From Nipponacmea schrenckii (lineage: Eukaryota > Mollusca > Gastropoda > Lottiidae), in contig CM060200.1 in the NCBI GenBank assembly GCA_030562195.1, positions 7,936,001 to 8,000,000 of the forward strand: a DNA stretch of 64,000 nt, read 5' to 3'. Below, piece after piece: positions 35,516 through 49,500 of this stretch. The stretch's first letter is position 1, and every line of letters begins with the position of its first letter. Below the pieces are notes generated by a model that saw nothing but the letters and a program-made list of their open reading frames with translations, was not told where the DNA came from and did not search any database. A program made the translations under genes and the position numbers.

Positions 35516-37170
35516 CATACGCAAATATTCCTCTCATTCCACCATGGTTAACACATAGAGATTATTGATTTACCATATTTTAGATACCTAGGTATTACTA
35601 CTTTTAAACCTGAAGATTTTCATATAACTTATTGTTTTCATGGTGTTTGTCTTGTTACAGAATTGTTTTATTGTGGTCATACATTAAAATAGATTGAATT
35701 CAAATCTTTGTGGTTGAGATATACATTGAGAATGAAAATACACTTCTCATTGAACTAGGTTTTTGATATTTATTACATATTTCAAATGGGTTTATATTAT
35801 GAAAATGGTACATGATATTAGTGATCAATACAAATGGTTTACAATGTTTAATTCAAGATTTTGTCTTTAGCAAAATTTAGATTTTGTATCTTGTTAGTTT
35901 AAAATTGGTCCATGATTTGTAATGTGCCTTCCATATTAGTATAGTGTATAAGGATATTGCGACTCAAAGGAGGTTTTTTTAATCTTCTACCCTTTCTATT
36001 AATATTAGTGATAACCGATTCTATTTGCTCCTTTCTGATTCAAACAACAGGAATTAAAATGGAAATGGTATGGTGCAGATGTAAGAAAACCTCTTTTTAA
36101 CTAAGATATTTGAATGTAAATTCTATTGTCCGTCCTATTTTTTATGTATCTTTATTTATTGTAATTTACATTTTAATTTATTTATAAAATTCATTTACAA
36201 ATATATATATTCCATCTTATATGAATATAGAGTTATTTTTCATCAAATTAGTTATTTTAATTACATCAGATTGTGACCAGGATTAAGTCACAACTTTGTC
36301 AGAAAAGAAGCTATATTTCTCAAGGATAACAACTTCAGTTCACATTTCAAGATCCTTTCTACTAGCTGGTCCTAGGCCAAACCTCTTGGCATTAATCTTT
36401 TCTAGATTATCCCTACCCATTTACAACTGGTTGGATTGGAATTGTGAGTGAAAATGAATTATTTAAGCTCAGTGGACTTTCAAACGACAATTGGGATTGG
36501 AACCCATAGCCACCATTTACTAGACATGATCAAGCAAATGACGTCATGTAGATGTTAATCAGTAATGATCAGGTTTTAGCACTAGGATGCCCTGAAATCC
36601 GTTTGATGATACATAGCCAAGGTAGCGAGAAAAAGCTGAACTAACGAGTAATATAAAAAAGATACTACAGTTTGGTTTCCAGTATTTTATTAATATGGTA
36701 TATGAATAGAATGTCTTTCATGATTTTCATTTAAAAATTCCAGATTCTCAAATAGACATAATAGTATATGATTCAATAATTACAATACTTAATTTAATTC
36801 AATATTTATCACCAAGATGTATGATATTCAATTGAACATTTCCTGATGCTCAATAGAAAGACATAATGATTTAGTATAAGATTCACTTACTTACAATACA
36901 TTAGTTTTCAACTTTTATCATGATTTTTGTATATATAAACATGCACAAATTACATTATTTTTTTTATACATGATGAGGGTATAAACACCATGAATTGTGA
37001 AAATGTTTCATAATTCCTATTTTCCATGCCAATATAATATACATATATGGAAAAGCACACAAATACATACAAAGACTAGCAAAGGCTAGGAATCCCATAA
37101 CATTCTGAGATTGAAAGACACAACGGAAATGAAAATTACACCAATTTTAGTAAACTTTTTCACCTTCTCA
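35516..37170. other. convergent intergenic region EFCAB7/ORC1
   Basis: Holds the 3' untranslated regions of both genes and a copy of repeat R1 (36317-36547). It is AT-rich, without a supported gene. Confidence 0.6.
36317..36547. repeat. dispersed repeat family R1, copy 2
   Basis: Same orientation and order of shared words as 24015-24245 ('aaggataacaactt', 'ctagctggtcctaggccaaa', 'ggaattgtgagtgaaaatga'). Confidence 0.7.
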
Positions 37171-40100
37171 TCAACTGAATTCTGTATCACGTAAAGCATA
37201 TAAAACATCATCTTGACTAATATTTAACCGCACTCTCATATACAGATCTTGTCGGCCATGTTCTACTAATAACAACCTCATACTACCTAATCTTGAACAC
37301 ATACCAGCTAATTCAGATGTAGTCGGTGGTTGAATACCTAAATTATAGAATATAAAATATACATGTTAAGTAACAGGTTCGCTATTTGTTTGACCAATCA
37401 CACCTAAATTCCATTCTCGGATGGTAAATTTTCAGTTAAGTGAATCAGTAATAGTGTTCACAGCTCACCATAGAAATTTGAGCCTTCAATCCATGTTTGT
37501 CTAGAATTATCTGCATTTGAAAGTTATTTCATTGCTGGATACTGTGATATATAGAAAAGACATAGAAATTGAAAGTAAAGTTTCTAGTTTAAAGTGATAC
37601 TGCGTCTTAAAATTTTAGTTCTCAAGAATGGGCAATATGAGTATATATTCATCAGTGGTGTCTTAAAGCAACAGAATCCTTTTAAATCCGGAAGACTCAC
37701 AAAACTAAGTCATTTTTGAAAAATGCTTTATCTATTAAGTGTTTTGTAAATAATCAAATGCATCTTAATGGATAATTACTTAGTTTTTTGTACTTATAAT
37801 TTGTATGTAATTTATTGCAGCAGGTATGTTTACTGATTAATAGAGCTCTTATTGGCCAAGTTTAAAATTTTATGTTCATTCTAAGACCTATTATCCCTTT
37901 TAAGTAAAACTCTAAAAGAAAATACAGGCAGACAAGTTTATTTGTCTAAAAGCTTTCCGTTGGGTTATGACTTATTGTAGGTGATTAAGACATGAATTTC
38001 CATAAACAAACATTTGAAATATATGACTATGGCCTATGAAAATGACAACTTACTTTCAAATCTACATAGTGATAAATGTTGGGAGTATAATTTAGAAAAT
38101 TCTGATTCTTCTACTCCAGTCCTCTGAAACTCAGCAACCACAGCACGCAAAAATAACTGTTCCTGAGCTGACAGGTTTCTGAAAGAGATATTCAATATAT
38201 TTTCTGTATAACATTTATAACTTATTTACAGTAACAATTTCTCTCATTGGATAGTGGTGTTTTAGCAGTAATAATAACAACCAATCTGATTCCTTGAAAT
38301 AAACTATTTAGTTTTGTGAATCAACACAAAGACATCAGGATCAAATATGAAACAAGAACATAGTTTACGTCCATATTGAATAAAATACAAGAATATTGTT
38401 TACAATCATATTGAATATAAAACATGATATTTGTTACAACCATTTTGAATATTACCCTCGACTTAATCAAAAAAGGCTTAGAAATGGATTGATGAAATTG
38501 TTCCCAGTTTTTTTACTTACCTAATAGCTACTATTTTGGGTGAAGAAAACATTTCTTCTAAAGCTGTATTAACATGTAACATTCCCACCAAGATTTCACC
38601 TTTTCCTTTATGTAACGCTTCAGCTATCTCGGTTGATCTTCTACAAATGTCTAAAGCTCTTCTAGCATCCCCTGATACAGCAGCAACTTTTCTAGCAGCA
38701 AGTTGTAAAGCATCATCATCAAACACTTTCAAACCTTTCATTCTAGAAGTGACTATATTTTCTAACTGTCTAAAGGTATAGGGTTGGAATGTCATTCTTG
38801 TCAACCCCTGAAAAAAAATAGTTAATTTAATTCAAATGTTCAAACTGATTAGGCCACAATGTGGCACTTTATTTAACTAAAATAAGTTGGATTTCAGGGA
38901 ATGGAGGGATTGATTCTCCCAGATTTACAGGCCTAGGGTGGAACAAATATTTTATTGAGAAATGAGGATCTGGATCTGTTGGATGGTTTTCTTCTGTGCT
39001 GTTCTGAACTGAAATACTGTCAACAGCTATGTATCAGCAACAACATGCATTATATATTACGCTATGAGAAAATTTAGAAAGTTGGAATTACAGTCAGTTA
39101 TTATTGTATCATAACAACTGTGTCTGAAAATGACTAAAAACGCAGAAGAAAACATGATCTATTGACAGTACTGTCAACAGTAATGTATCAGCAAAAACAT
39201 GGTAGAAATTTATTTGCCTTCCTCCATAGAATTCTATTCAACATGTGCAATAGACTTACAATTTGGACCTTAAAGTGTGAGATATTGATTGATCCAGTCC
39301 TTTAAACGAATACTACCTCTTAAAATGGACATCAAATTCAAAGTCTCAAACTTTGTCAATAATATATATATGGTATATATTCATCAGTTAGACTTACCAG
39401 GTGCCATGACCAAATAATATAATCTCTATATAACAAAAAGTCCATCAAAGTAAGAAATTACTGCAAAATACTTCTCATTAGTTTTATGGATTTCTTGGTT
39501 TCTGTAGATTCTGGGGTATAGTTTGGACACCAGGTTAGCTTAATGATGAACAAAGACTCATAATTTCAATTTTTTCATCATCCTAATAGGAAGTTTACCC
39601 TTAATAGAACTTATTATTAATTTCTCACCAATCGACTAGAGACTCTCTTCATCATAATACGTTCTGGCAAATCCATAGTATTAGCTACAGCTAGTACAAC
39701 TAATTTAGCATGTTGTTTGGTAGGCCAATCAAATATATTATACATAACATCCTGTTTACGTGTCCACAATAAATCAAGCTGAAACAATAAAAAAAACAAG
39801 ACACTTTTAGAAGCAAGGTACCATGTTTGTCTAAAACTATTAGAAAATACATTCTTGTTGAATATTTATATCCATACATTTTGACATAAAAAGTTACGCC
39901 TCTTAAAATTTAGCAAGAACAGTAGCATACAAGGCCTTAGTTAGCCCTTCAATTTCATCACTGACTAAGGGCACTTCTGACTTTAAGCAAATGTCACTTC
40001 CAACTTTTTAACAGATGCCACTCCAGACTTTTAAGCAGACATCAGTCCTTATTATTTAGCAGATGTGATTCCAGACACCAAATGAACTACAATGTTAGAA

Positions 40101-43100
40101 TGTTTACCTCATCTACTAATAATACAACTGTTTCTCGTCTAGGTCCTGGTGTACTAAATTTTTTATTCAATAAATCAGCTGCATGATCAGGTGTAGCTTT
40201 CTGTCCTGTTAATTCCTAAAATTAAAAGAAATTAAGATGGGACATGGCTTGTATATTATAAGAAAAAAAAACTCTAAAAGAGTGTTTTTGTGTTTCTAAG
40301 ATATTTTGTGAATTAGTAAATTCCAGTTAATCTTACATACATGTTAACAACATTATGATGTTTACAAGAGAGAATAATGAGAACTGTCTTGGTTGCATAA
40401 TGGACTGGATTTCATGGAGATGCCAATGCATGGTCACTGGTCACGCAATGAAGGTGCTTGCTTATCATTCTTTAATTATATTGAAAATTTAGGAGAGACT
40501 TTACTCTGGTCGCATATTGACTGTGGTTGCTTAATAATATTTGTGGCATGTGAAGGATTCACTGTAGATTGTAATTACACAAGAGTATCATAAGATACAG
40601 TTTAGAAGTTGGTATCTTTTAATTAAATCTTCAGCATGGCAAATATTTCAATTACTATTACCTTTAATAACTGTACATAGGCCTGTCTAGGTTCAGTTAA
40701 TTTCATACCATTAATTTCTAAATATTTAAACTTAGGCAGATCATCTTCCTCCACATTAATTTCTAATGTTCTAATAACTTCATGTACAGTAGCTGTTTTA
40801 CCTGTACCTGGTACTCCTGATATATACATACACCTAGAAATATATTATAAATATACACCTAGAAAAATATAATATCCATACACCTAGAAATATATTATAA
40901 ATATACACCTAGAAAAATATTATATCCATACACCTAGAAAAATATAATATACATACACCTAGAAAAATATATTATAAATATACACCTAGAAAAATATAAT
41001 ATACATACACCTAGAAATATATTATATACATACACCTAGTGAAATATATTATAAATATACACCTAGAAAAATATAATATACATACATCTAGAAATATATT
41101 ATAAATATACACCTAGAAAATATATCATAATTATACAATATATATGCATAGGAATAGATAAAATACATACACCTATAATTAGATTATATATAAATATAAT
41201 AATACATACCCTCCAGTACCATCATATAATTTACTTTCAACAAAAGAATAAATATCTGAGAATTCTTTCTCTCGACATGGTAAACTATCTGGTACAGCTG
41301 ACACATGTAGTCTGTAAGAAAAACATAATATATCATAAACCCTGTTTGTAAACTGTACTGTGTTAGAAAGAGGAATTTGAAATAAACCATATATATTTAT
41401 TTGATGAATTATGTACGTTGAATATTTATGATATGAAAATATTGTGCTCTTTAAATATTGCAATATTTAAAAGGCTGCTGCACAGTTAATCATGAATAAG
41501 GAAGATAACTGTTATAAATTTTCCAAACCATGACAATAGAACAAGTGGTGTGATAACGATATTCAAATATGAGTGAAGCAGACTGAATATTTAAAAAGAA
41601 TCTCTGTTAAAGAAAAAAATCAAAACTAAAGAATAATCATCAGGATAAAGATAAACTCTGATGGCTTATAAATAAATTATAGCTTCAATGATTCATAAAA
41701 TTGGGTTTAACCAACCTTACCTCGCTCGAGCTTCCTCTAAAGCACTGGTTGGGGACAATATTTGCTGTGGACGTTTTGGAATGATTGGTGTTGCTGAACC
41801 CAATATTGATTTTCTACCCTGGACAAAAAGATACAATTCAGCTTTACAATACAGACAGTTTCAGAATCTGGCTTACATATTGAAATAAAATTGTATTATT
41901 TAGACTATTTTAACAGTGAGATTATTTTTTGTCTGCATATCAGCATCATTGAACTTTTGACTGGTTTTTTCTACAGGCAAAAAGAATTGACATGGTAAGA
42001 ATAAAGGATAATTATTGAATAAGATCAAATCTAGCTGTATTTGAATTCAAAATTTATTATTGTGAACGAATAATCATATGAACAGGGACTTTAATCTCAA
42101 AAAACTTAGATTGGAGTGTTTCAGACGACGGATAGGCGAAGAACAAAATTAATTTTGAATTAAGTTTAATAAAGCAATCAGATTACTGTCTTTCTGTTTT
42201 TTTTTTTTACTTTATTAAGTGTTTAAGGTCATAAAATACTAGAATCATTTTTTTAAATGTTGTTCGTTTAGTCCTTATTTCAGTTCCTCTTGGAAACCTT
42301 GAACCATTGATTGAATATAAAGACCTACCTTCGATGGGGTTTTAACACTTGATCGATTTGGTGTTTTTGATCGGCTGGGCGTTTTTGATCGACTGGGTGT
42401 TTTCCTATTTTTAGCTGGAGTTTTCCTAGATCGGCTTGATGTTGAAAGGTCAGATACTACTGAATTATCATCAGATAGATCTGTCTCTGATTCAGAACTT
42501 TCTTCTCCTGGTACAAAATTATCAAAATCTTCATCAATACTCCAATCTAACAGCTTTCTAAAAATAAAAAAGAATTCATTGTCATTTACAGGCCTAAAAA
42601 TTCACGTAAGTCTCCGAATCCCATTCGCCCCAAGACTCTCGTAAACCTCAATTGCCTGAGTCCTTTTGGATTCGCACAAAAAAAAAGAAAAGTTCTCAAG
42701 AATGGTCAATATAAGTTTACATATTCATCAGTAAACTGACCAGAGAGTAACAGAAGCCCTGTAAAATCTGGAAAACTCCCAAACTAAGTAATTATTTAAA
42801 AAACGCATAATCAATTTATTGAGTGATTTTCAATAATTAATTGCATTTTTAAGCGTAATAACTAAGTTTTTTGGATTTATTGGATTATATTAGGATTCTG
42901 TTAAGTTATTTATGGCAGCAGGTACATCTACTGATGAATAGACATCTTATTGCCCAAGTTTAAATTTCTAAATTTTATGTTCGTTCTAAGATGAATTCCT
43001 TTGAGAAAAGGATCCATAGATGTGTAAACCTATTCTATAGTCTATCAATTACTTACTTAGATGTGTCTTTCACTCCACGCTTTGGCTGGTTTCTGCTTCC

Positions 43101-46100
43101 CTTGTTTTCACGGTTAACAGTTTGGGTTTTACTTTCGGTTTTCTCTTTTTCAAAAGTATCATGTAACTGTCTGCGCACAGGCCTGGCATCAGGAGTTTTG
43201 TTTCTAATAGAGGTATAATTATTTTCTGATAATCTCTTTACAACTACTGAAGGTACTTTTTTAGCTTTTTCTGTTTGGCTGCCTTTCTGTGATAACTTGT
43301 TACTTATTCTAGCAGGGCTAGCAACAGTTTGAGTTAGAGGTTTAGTTTTAGGTCTGGGCTCTGTCCGACATCTTTTAGTAGGAGAACCGCAATCTGAATC
43401 AACATTTTTATCATTTTGCCGTCTGCTAGCCCTGGTTGGGGTCAGACATTTTTCAGTTTCTAATTTAGGAGCTGCCACAGAACGCCGAGATTTCCTGATT
43501 ATTTTTGATTCATTACTCCCCAAACCATCATCTGCATTACTAACAGGTTTAGATTTCCTACTTATTTTACTGTTAATTGTAGATGTTGATGTTGTTGATA
43601 ACACAGATACACTATCGTCATCACTAGCACTATCAGACATAAAAAAATCCACCACATCTGATTTTTTGAATTTTTGATACTGGGGACTATTCAAATCTGC
43701 AATTAAAACAAAAAACAGTTCCAAATCATTATCATTCTTGAGTCAGCAGTTCAAACCTTATCAAATTTGGGCCCTATGCAGACAGATTTAATCAGTTGGA
43801 GTAATCTTATAATTGTGTGGTTACCTTACCTCCAAGAGTCTCAATGAGCACCTTGGGTATTTTCTTGAAAAATTAACATATTAAAAATGATTATAGTTTT
43901 CCAGTCATCCGACTGATTTAATCACTAATAACGATTCTAAATTTTGTTTTATCATCCAATGAGATTGCTGTATTTCTTTGAATCCAATATCAGCTTATTT
44001 AAGTTCAGAAAAAAAAGTCCTGGCTAAATTTATGAAATAACACAAATGCAATATTCATTAAAATCCATATATTTTTTTAAAACAATTTTGCATACACACC
44101 TATTTTCTTTTCAGGCTTTTTTCCTTGCAAAACAGGAGAAGCACCAGCTGACTTTCTTTTGAAAGCAACAGCATTATTAGTTAATACCCCACGTATAACA
44201 ATAGGTGTCACTGTCGCATTATTATTATCATTATTATTATTCTCCATAGGCCGTGAACTTTGTCTTTGAGATTTTGGTTTCACACTAACAATATTTTCCT
44301 TACACATGCTTGAGTCAGTATCTGATGGTGATCGGACAATGCTCCTTTTCACACTTCTAGGTATACTATCATCAGTCTCTTTAATTTTCTCCCCAGAGAG
44401 TTTTAATTTTGTAATAGGCACCACACTAAGAGATTCTTTATAAAATTTGTCACTATTTGATGTCAAACCGTTATTTGTTTGAGAATTATTATTTATATGT
44501 CCATTTTGTTTGAGTGGTGTTCGCGTTCTTGTTGGTGTTTTGACAACACCACTAGAAAAACTCTCTTCTGTATCAGTTTCTACGATAGGTAAAATGTTGG
44601 AGCCACAGATTTTTTTCCGAACATAAAATTGAGGACAGTCTTTCTGCGATTTGGACTTTGCCAATACATCTGGTAGAAATTCACATTCTTCTATCTAAAA
44701 TTAAAAATAGTAATAAGAGATTTGATACATGGCAATTTACTGTTCTTCTTGTATTTTTCAATTTAATGTTTCTAGATAGATTGAATCCAGCTATTGCAAT
44801 TATTTACAATAAAAATAATAACTCTCATGGTGCAAAATATAATGAGAAATTCGAAATAATGATCAAATGATTGGAAATAATGAGAGTCTGCTTGGTAACT
44901 GTAAAGACCACAATGAGGAAAGACTTACTGAACATTTTCCAATGATGCTAGTAACTTCAACGTCATTATCAATACTCCTATCATACACAAGAAACACTTC
45001 ACGTTCATCAGGAACGCCTTCATCTTGCACTATTTTATTATATATTCGTTTTGGTAATTCATTAGACCTCCAATACCACTGTACTGTAGCTAATCTTGTG
45101 GCTTTACGATGCTTAGTGGCGTTTCCTTAAAAATTAATAATATTTGTAAATATTTGAGTTTACTTATAAATGATATTCAACATTGCACACATTTCAACAT
45201 TCATTTGACAAATTAACTGAAGAAACCTGATTTTTATTTTAGCTAGGCTCATGAGTTACAGTCACTGATTTGAGCCTTCAAATCCTCTAAGTCTAAAATT
45301 ATTCGTCGGTTGAAAGTTTAAATGATGCATTGTCTTTTTATATTGACATCAAACTCCAAAAAGATATGCATATAGTAAAACTGTATTGATGAAAATATAA
45401 GCTTACACTCCTTAGTGTATATATAATTACCTCTTTCATAAAGTTGTTTTATTTGAGCTATATAGGCAGTTTCTATATCTTCATCTTCACTACTGGATAT
45501 CAAAACAAAATCATTGATGGCATATTTATTGTTGTTTAACTCTAGTCCCCTAAAAGACAAAATTACTTCATACTATGATATCTATTAATAAATAACATAT
45601 GTCAACCATCAGGATTAATGTTTGTACTATATTATATACTATTATATGTCAATAATTAATGAAAATCTTGCATTTCTCTTTAACCTTAATTAACTTCCAA
45701 GCATTAAATTCATCAGTTGGAGCATAGATATGTACTACTGTCTAAACATAATAGTTTCAGACTCGCGTTTGCCAATCAATTGGCAATACAAGATTACAAG
45801 GCTGAAAAAATTGCTTTTCATGAATTGATATACTGGTAGGGCGACTCCAGAAATTAAAAAAAAATTCAGGACAGCAAATATGTAAAATATCTCAAAGTAT
45901 ATTTCTATGGATCTATGTTTCTCAATTGGGGTATCATTTAAAAACACTGTTTTCAGCCAGTGTAATGTAGGGTAGAGAAGTATTACTCCAGTCATGCATC
46001 ATGCACGGACATGGACACTTCTTCTTCACTGTCTTCTCATTCTCAGTTCTCTACAGCCACAAAACCAAAATTTAAGATACCTAAAATACTTTTCAGACAT

Positions 46101-46184
46101 CCGCCGTCTTTCTTCTTTAATTTCTCCGACTCCGATCCATTTTCCTTCATCATCATCTGTAAAATATTGCCTTGCAGTTGGCAT
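37171..46184 (-). CDS. ORC1: origin recognition complex subunit 1 (ORC1), 14 exons
   Basis: Exons 5' to 3': 46081-46184, 45431-45549, 44929-45125, 44100-44694, 43057-43696, 42329-42557, 41721-41818, 41210-41311, 40662-40833, 40108-40215, 39629-39778, 38521-38807, 38054-38178, 37171-37337; 1030 aa (human 861). ATPase subunit of the origin recognition complex, which loads MCM helicase in the nucleus. Visible: N-terminal BAH domain in exons 2-3 ([24 protein letters not shown]); a long disordered basic/Ser-rich region, exons 4-6; a cluster of KTP/SKTP sites at residues 596-628; [17 protein letters not shown]; Walker A GVPGTGKT (701-708); Walker B LLVDE split from LDLLW by an intron; sensor 1 [14 protein letters not shown]; sensor 2 [12 protein letters not shown] (884-895); winged helix with [12 protein letters not shown] and the C-terminus [12 protein letters not shown]. 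It is longer than the human protein mainly in the disordered part. The start ATG at 46184 is the only one fitting exon 1. Confidence 0.95.
37600..37906. mobile_element. MITE family M1, copy 2 (ORC1 intron 13)
   Basis: A decayed copy: 'gggcaatatgagtatatatt catcagtggtgt', 'aatccggaagactcacaaaa' and the right end 'ttatgttcattctaag' then 'cctattatccctttt'. The left terminus is lost. Confidence 0.6.
40834..41125. repeat. about 25-bp minisatellite made of a duplicated splice acceptor
   Basis: About eleven copies of 'acacctagaaaaatataata' or 'acacctagaaatatattataa' variants follow the ORC1 exon-9 acceptor. On the minus strand the real junction is TTTCTAG|GTGTATGTATA (exon right edge 40833), and each repeat unit contains the same TTTCTAGGTGTATG. 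The array therefore grew from the intron-exon boundary and offers a series of alternative acceptors. Confidence 0.85.
42690..42985. mobile_element. MITE family M1, copy 3 (ORC1 intron 5)
   Basis: Shares 'ttctcaagaatggtcaatat', 'catattcatcagtaaactga' and 'aaaatctggaaaactcccaa' with copy 2, and ends 'ttttatgttcgttctaag'. Both termini are degraded. Confidence 0.55.
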
Positions 46185-46565
46185 TTTTGTTGTGTGTGTG
46201 TTTTTTTTTTTAAAGTTTTATATAAATCTTTAAAATTCTAAAATGTTATAATGTTATTTGTTATTGTCGATCAATACGACATCTATATTCCCGCCAAATA
46301 AATCATTCGGGCTACCGCGAACTTTCAGAAACTTTGATAAAGTTGTCGAAATATTTAATAGTAGTTGACATTGGCCATACATACAGCTGATATGTGGGAT
46401 GTTATTTTAACCAGCAAAGATATTTCTAAACCTTTTCATTTAACACAACATATCTATCATACATGTACTATGTCTTACAAATGTTTCAGTTACATTACTG
46501 ACAAGTGCACGTAATTTTGCGAGATTTTATGAGTTTTTACGAGATCAAGCGTGATCAAAATAAGA
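46185..46565. promoter_or_regulatory. bidirectional promoter region ORC1/PRPF38A
   Basis: Only 381 bp separate the start codons of ORC1 (minus) and PRPF38A (plus). It includes both 5' untranslated regions. The centre (46265-46330) is less AT-rich. A TG microsatellite and a T run (46192-46213) lie just upstream of the ORC1 ATG. The pair is also head-to-head in vertebrates (recalled), suggesting old co-regulation. No clear factor site was called. Confidence 0.7.
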
Positions 46566-49500
46566 ATGGCGAATCGTACAGTGAAAGATGCGCATTCAAT
46601 CAAGGGGACAAACCCTCAATATTTGATTGAGAAAATCATCAGAACTCGAATATACGAATGTCGTTATTGGAAAGAAGAATGTTTTGCACTCACAGGTAAT
46701 GCGAACTCACTTTTTATCAACTATTGAACAGCTACCGGTCTGTCATGATTTTTTTTGGCAACAGACAACTATAATTTTTTCCATGTCATGGCTATGACCA
46801 TCATATTCATGGGCTATATCCAATGAAATTTTCATGCCAAAGAGTCTATCCTGCTGATGACAGTTAGGTGAAATTACATGTCCCTAGATCCTAGACACAG
46901 TTTTTGATGGCTGACAAGAGATAAGTTTGACCAAAAAAAGAATTGATATCGATCATTCTGAAAAAGTGATCCAAATTTTCATGTTTTGTCTTCTAATACT
47001 TGAATAAGTAATAATAAGGTTTAACATATCTCTTTCAAGCTTTGTAGGAACATCTAAAAAAAAATTAATTTACATAAATTGTTTCCGTTGTTTCCTTAAT
47101 CTAATCAAGCCATAAACTTGTCAAAATAGCTACCAGAGGCCAATTAAATAAACTCATCATTGATACGGTTACTGAATTGAACAGGGTTTTCCAAGCTCTC
47201 AACAAAATGAAGCATTAGTATCTGTTGCATTACAAGATATACATAGATCTACATACATATTCAAATCTTAAACTCAAAGACCTTAATTCAAAGTTATTCT
47301 TATTCTATCTAGTTTCACAATCTAAATAGACATTAATTTGAATTGCCAATTTATTTTTCAGCTGCTCTCCTGGTTGATAAAGCTATGGAACTAAAATATC
47401 TGGGTGGTGTATTTGGTGGAAATGTTAAACCAACAGATTTTTTATGCCTTATACTTAAAATGTTGCAAATTCAACCTGAAAAAGATATTGTTGTCGAATT
47501 CATCAAAAATGAAGATTTCAAGTAAGTGCCCTTGTCATTATTAAACAAATAATTTTTATTGTGAAAAAGACCTATGATTAGTGATTTGTGTTTCGGTGGC
47601 ACAAAAATTTTGCTGCATTTGAATTGTTGTCAAACTGGCTGGCCATTTTATTTGAATATATGACACTGATAATTTGCTTATCCAAGCTTGAAATTTCTTA
47701 ACAAATTCATACTCATTTTTCACTAACAGCTAATTACTTTATTTATAGATATGTTCGTGCATTAGGTGCTATATATATGAGGTTAACAGGAACATCATTA
47801 GACTGTTACAAGTATCTAGAACCATTATATTTAGATTACAGAAAATTGAAAAGAATGAACAGAAATGGTGGTATGTCTTGATATTTTTTATTTTTACCTT
47901 TTGTAAATGTGATGCTTATGCAAATTTCTCAAAGCTGATAAACTCATCATTGATTTTCTAATTGGGTATGGAAGCTTATACACCCACTTTGTTTGGAAAA
48001 GGAACTGTATTCAGATTGTGTTTACTGGATAAAAATGCCTTAAAACTTGCAAGGGCCACTAAAATTAGGTTGGACTTGGACCCTTTAAAATGAATAGGGT
48101 TTTCTTTTCAACGTGTAATAATGGTTGAAAGTTAGTTGCAATGATTTTAAATAAAGAATGATGTTATAATGTTGAAAAGTAAAATTTTTTCAGAAGAAAT
48201 AGTCGTAGCAATTTTTCCATTTTTATTTGAGATATTTGCTTATATGGTAAAGGCACTACCATTATGTGGAATAAATGTCTTATCAAACTTTATAATATTG
48301 ACAGTGGTTATTAACATAAGAAGTCAACCCATTATGTTGTTATTTATAGAATTTGAGATATTGCATATGGATGAGTTTATAGATGAGTTATTACGTGAAG
48401 AAAGAGTTGTTGATATCATTTTACCTCGATTACAAGTAAGTAGGGCCTATTATTTCTATCATACATTTTTATTCCTTTGTAAATCATTTCATAAAATTTG
48501 TATAATATATTGATATTGTTTCATTATTTTGTTGATGTTAGAAAAGACAAGTATTAGAAGAAAGCAATGAATTAGAAGTCAGAGTCAGTCCATTAGAGGA
48601 AGATTTAGATGAAATGGACACATCAGAGGATGAGGTAAGTTTTCCATTTAAAGGGATAATAGGCGTTAGAACGAACATAAAATTTTAAGTTCACTCAAAT
48701 TTGGACAATAACAGTATATATCCATCAGTGGACTTACCTATACATCAAAATCCCTCTAAAATCCGATAAATCCCCAAAATAAAGTAGTTAATCATAAAAC
48801 GCTTGAGCCATCAATCAAGCGATTTTCAAATCGTGTATATATAAAGGGAAGTAATTCTAACATGTTTTAGCGTTGATTTACCAGACGCTTTTATTCTCAA
48901 ACTGAATGGAATCGTCGCTGGCTCACTTTTTTTTAAAATTCCGAATATATTATAATTGTGGCTTTTTAAAATTTGGTAAAGTGTGGGATGCATACTTATT
49001 TTACTAATAGTCAATATGAAACACAAATATAAGCCGTAGGACGAGTGTATTCTAACGCCTATTATCCCTTTAAAAAAACATGAGATGATTGTTCAGAAGA
49101 TTGCAATGGTGTAAAATGTGTCATTACACAACAATTGAAACTAAGAATGTGATAAGTGAAATTTTTCGAACTTGGGAATGATTAGAGCTCAAATTGAGCT
49201 ACCGTATCTTATTTCAGGACTTCGATCTATTCAAAATATTATGTATTATATAACAATACACTTTGAAATTGTTAGTAAAAACTCAAGTTGAAACTGAACC
49301 ATTGTTAAAAAAAACTCATAAGTGGCCATGATGCCAATAATGATGAAGTACTAATATGTCTGATCTAATTATAACAGGAAGTAGCTAGAAGCCCCTCACC
49401 AGAGAGAAATCAACCTAGAGTCAAATATCCAGATATTGATAAGCCAAAAAGAAGTCCTTCACCTAAATACAAACGAAGTCGGTCTCGGTCTCCACATAGA

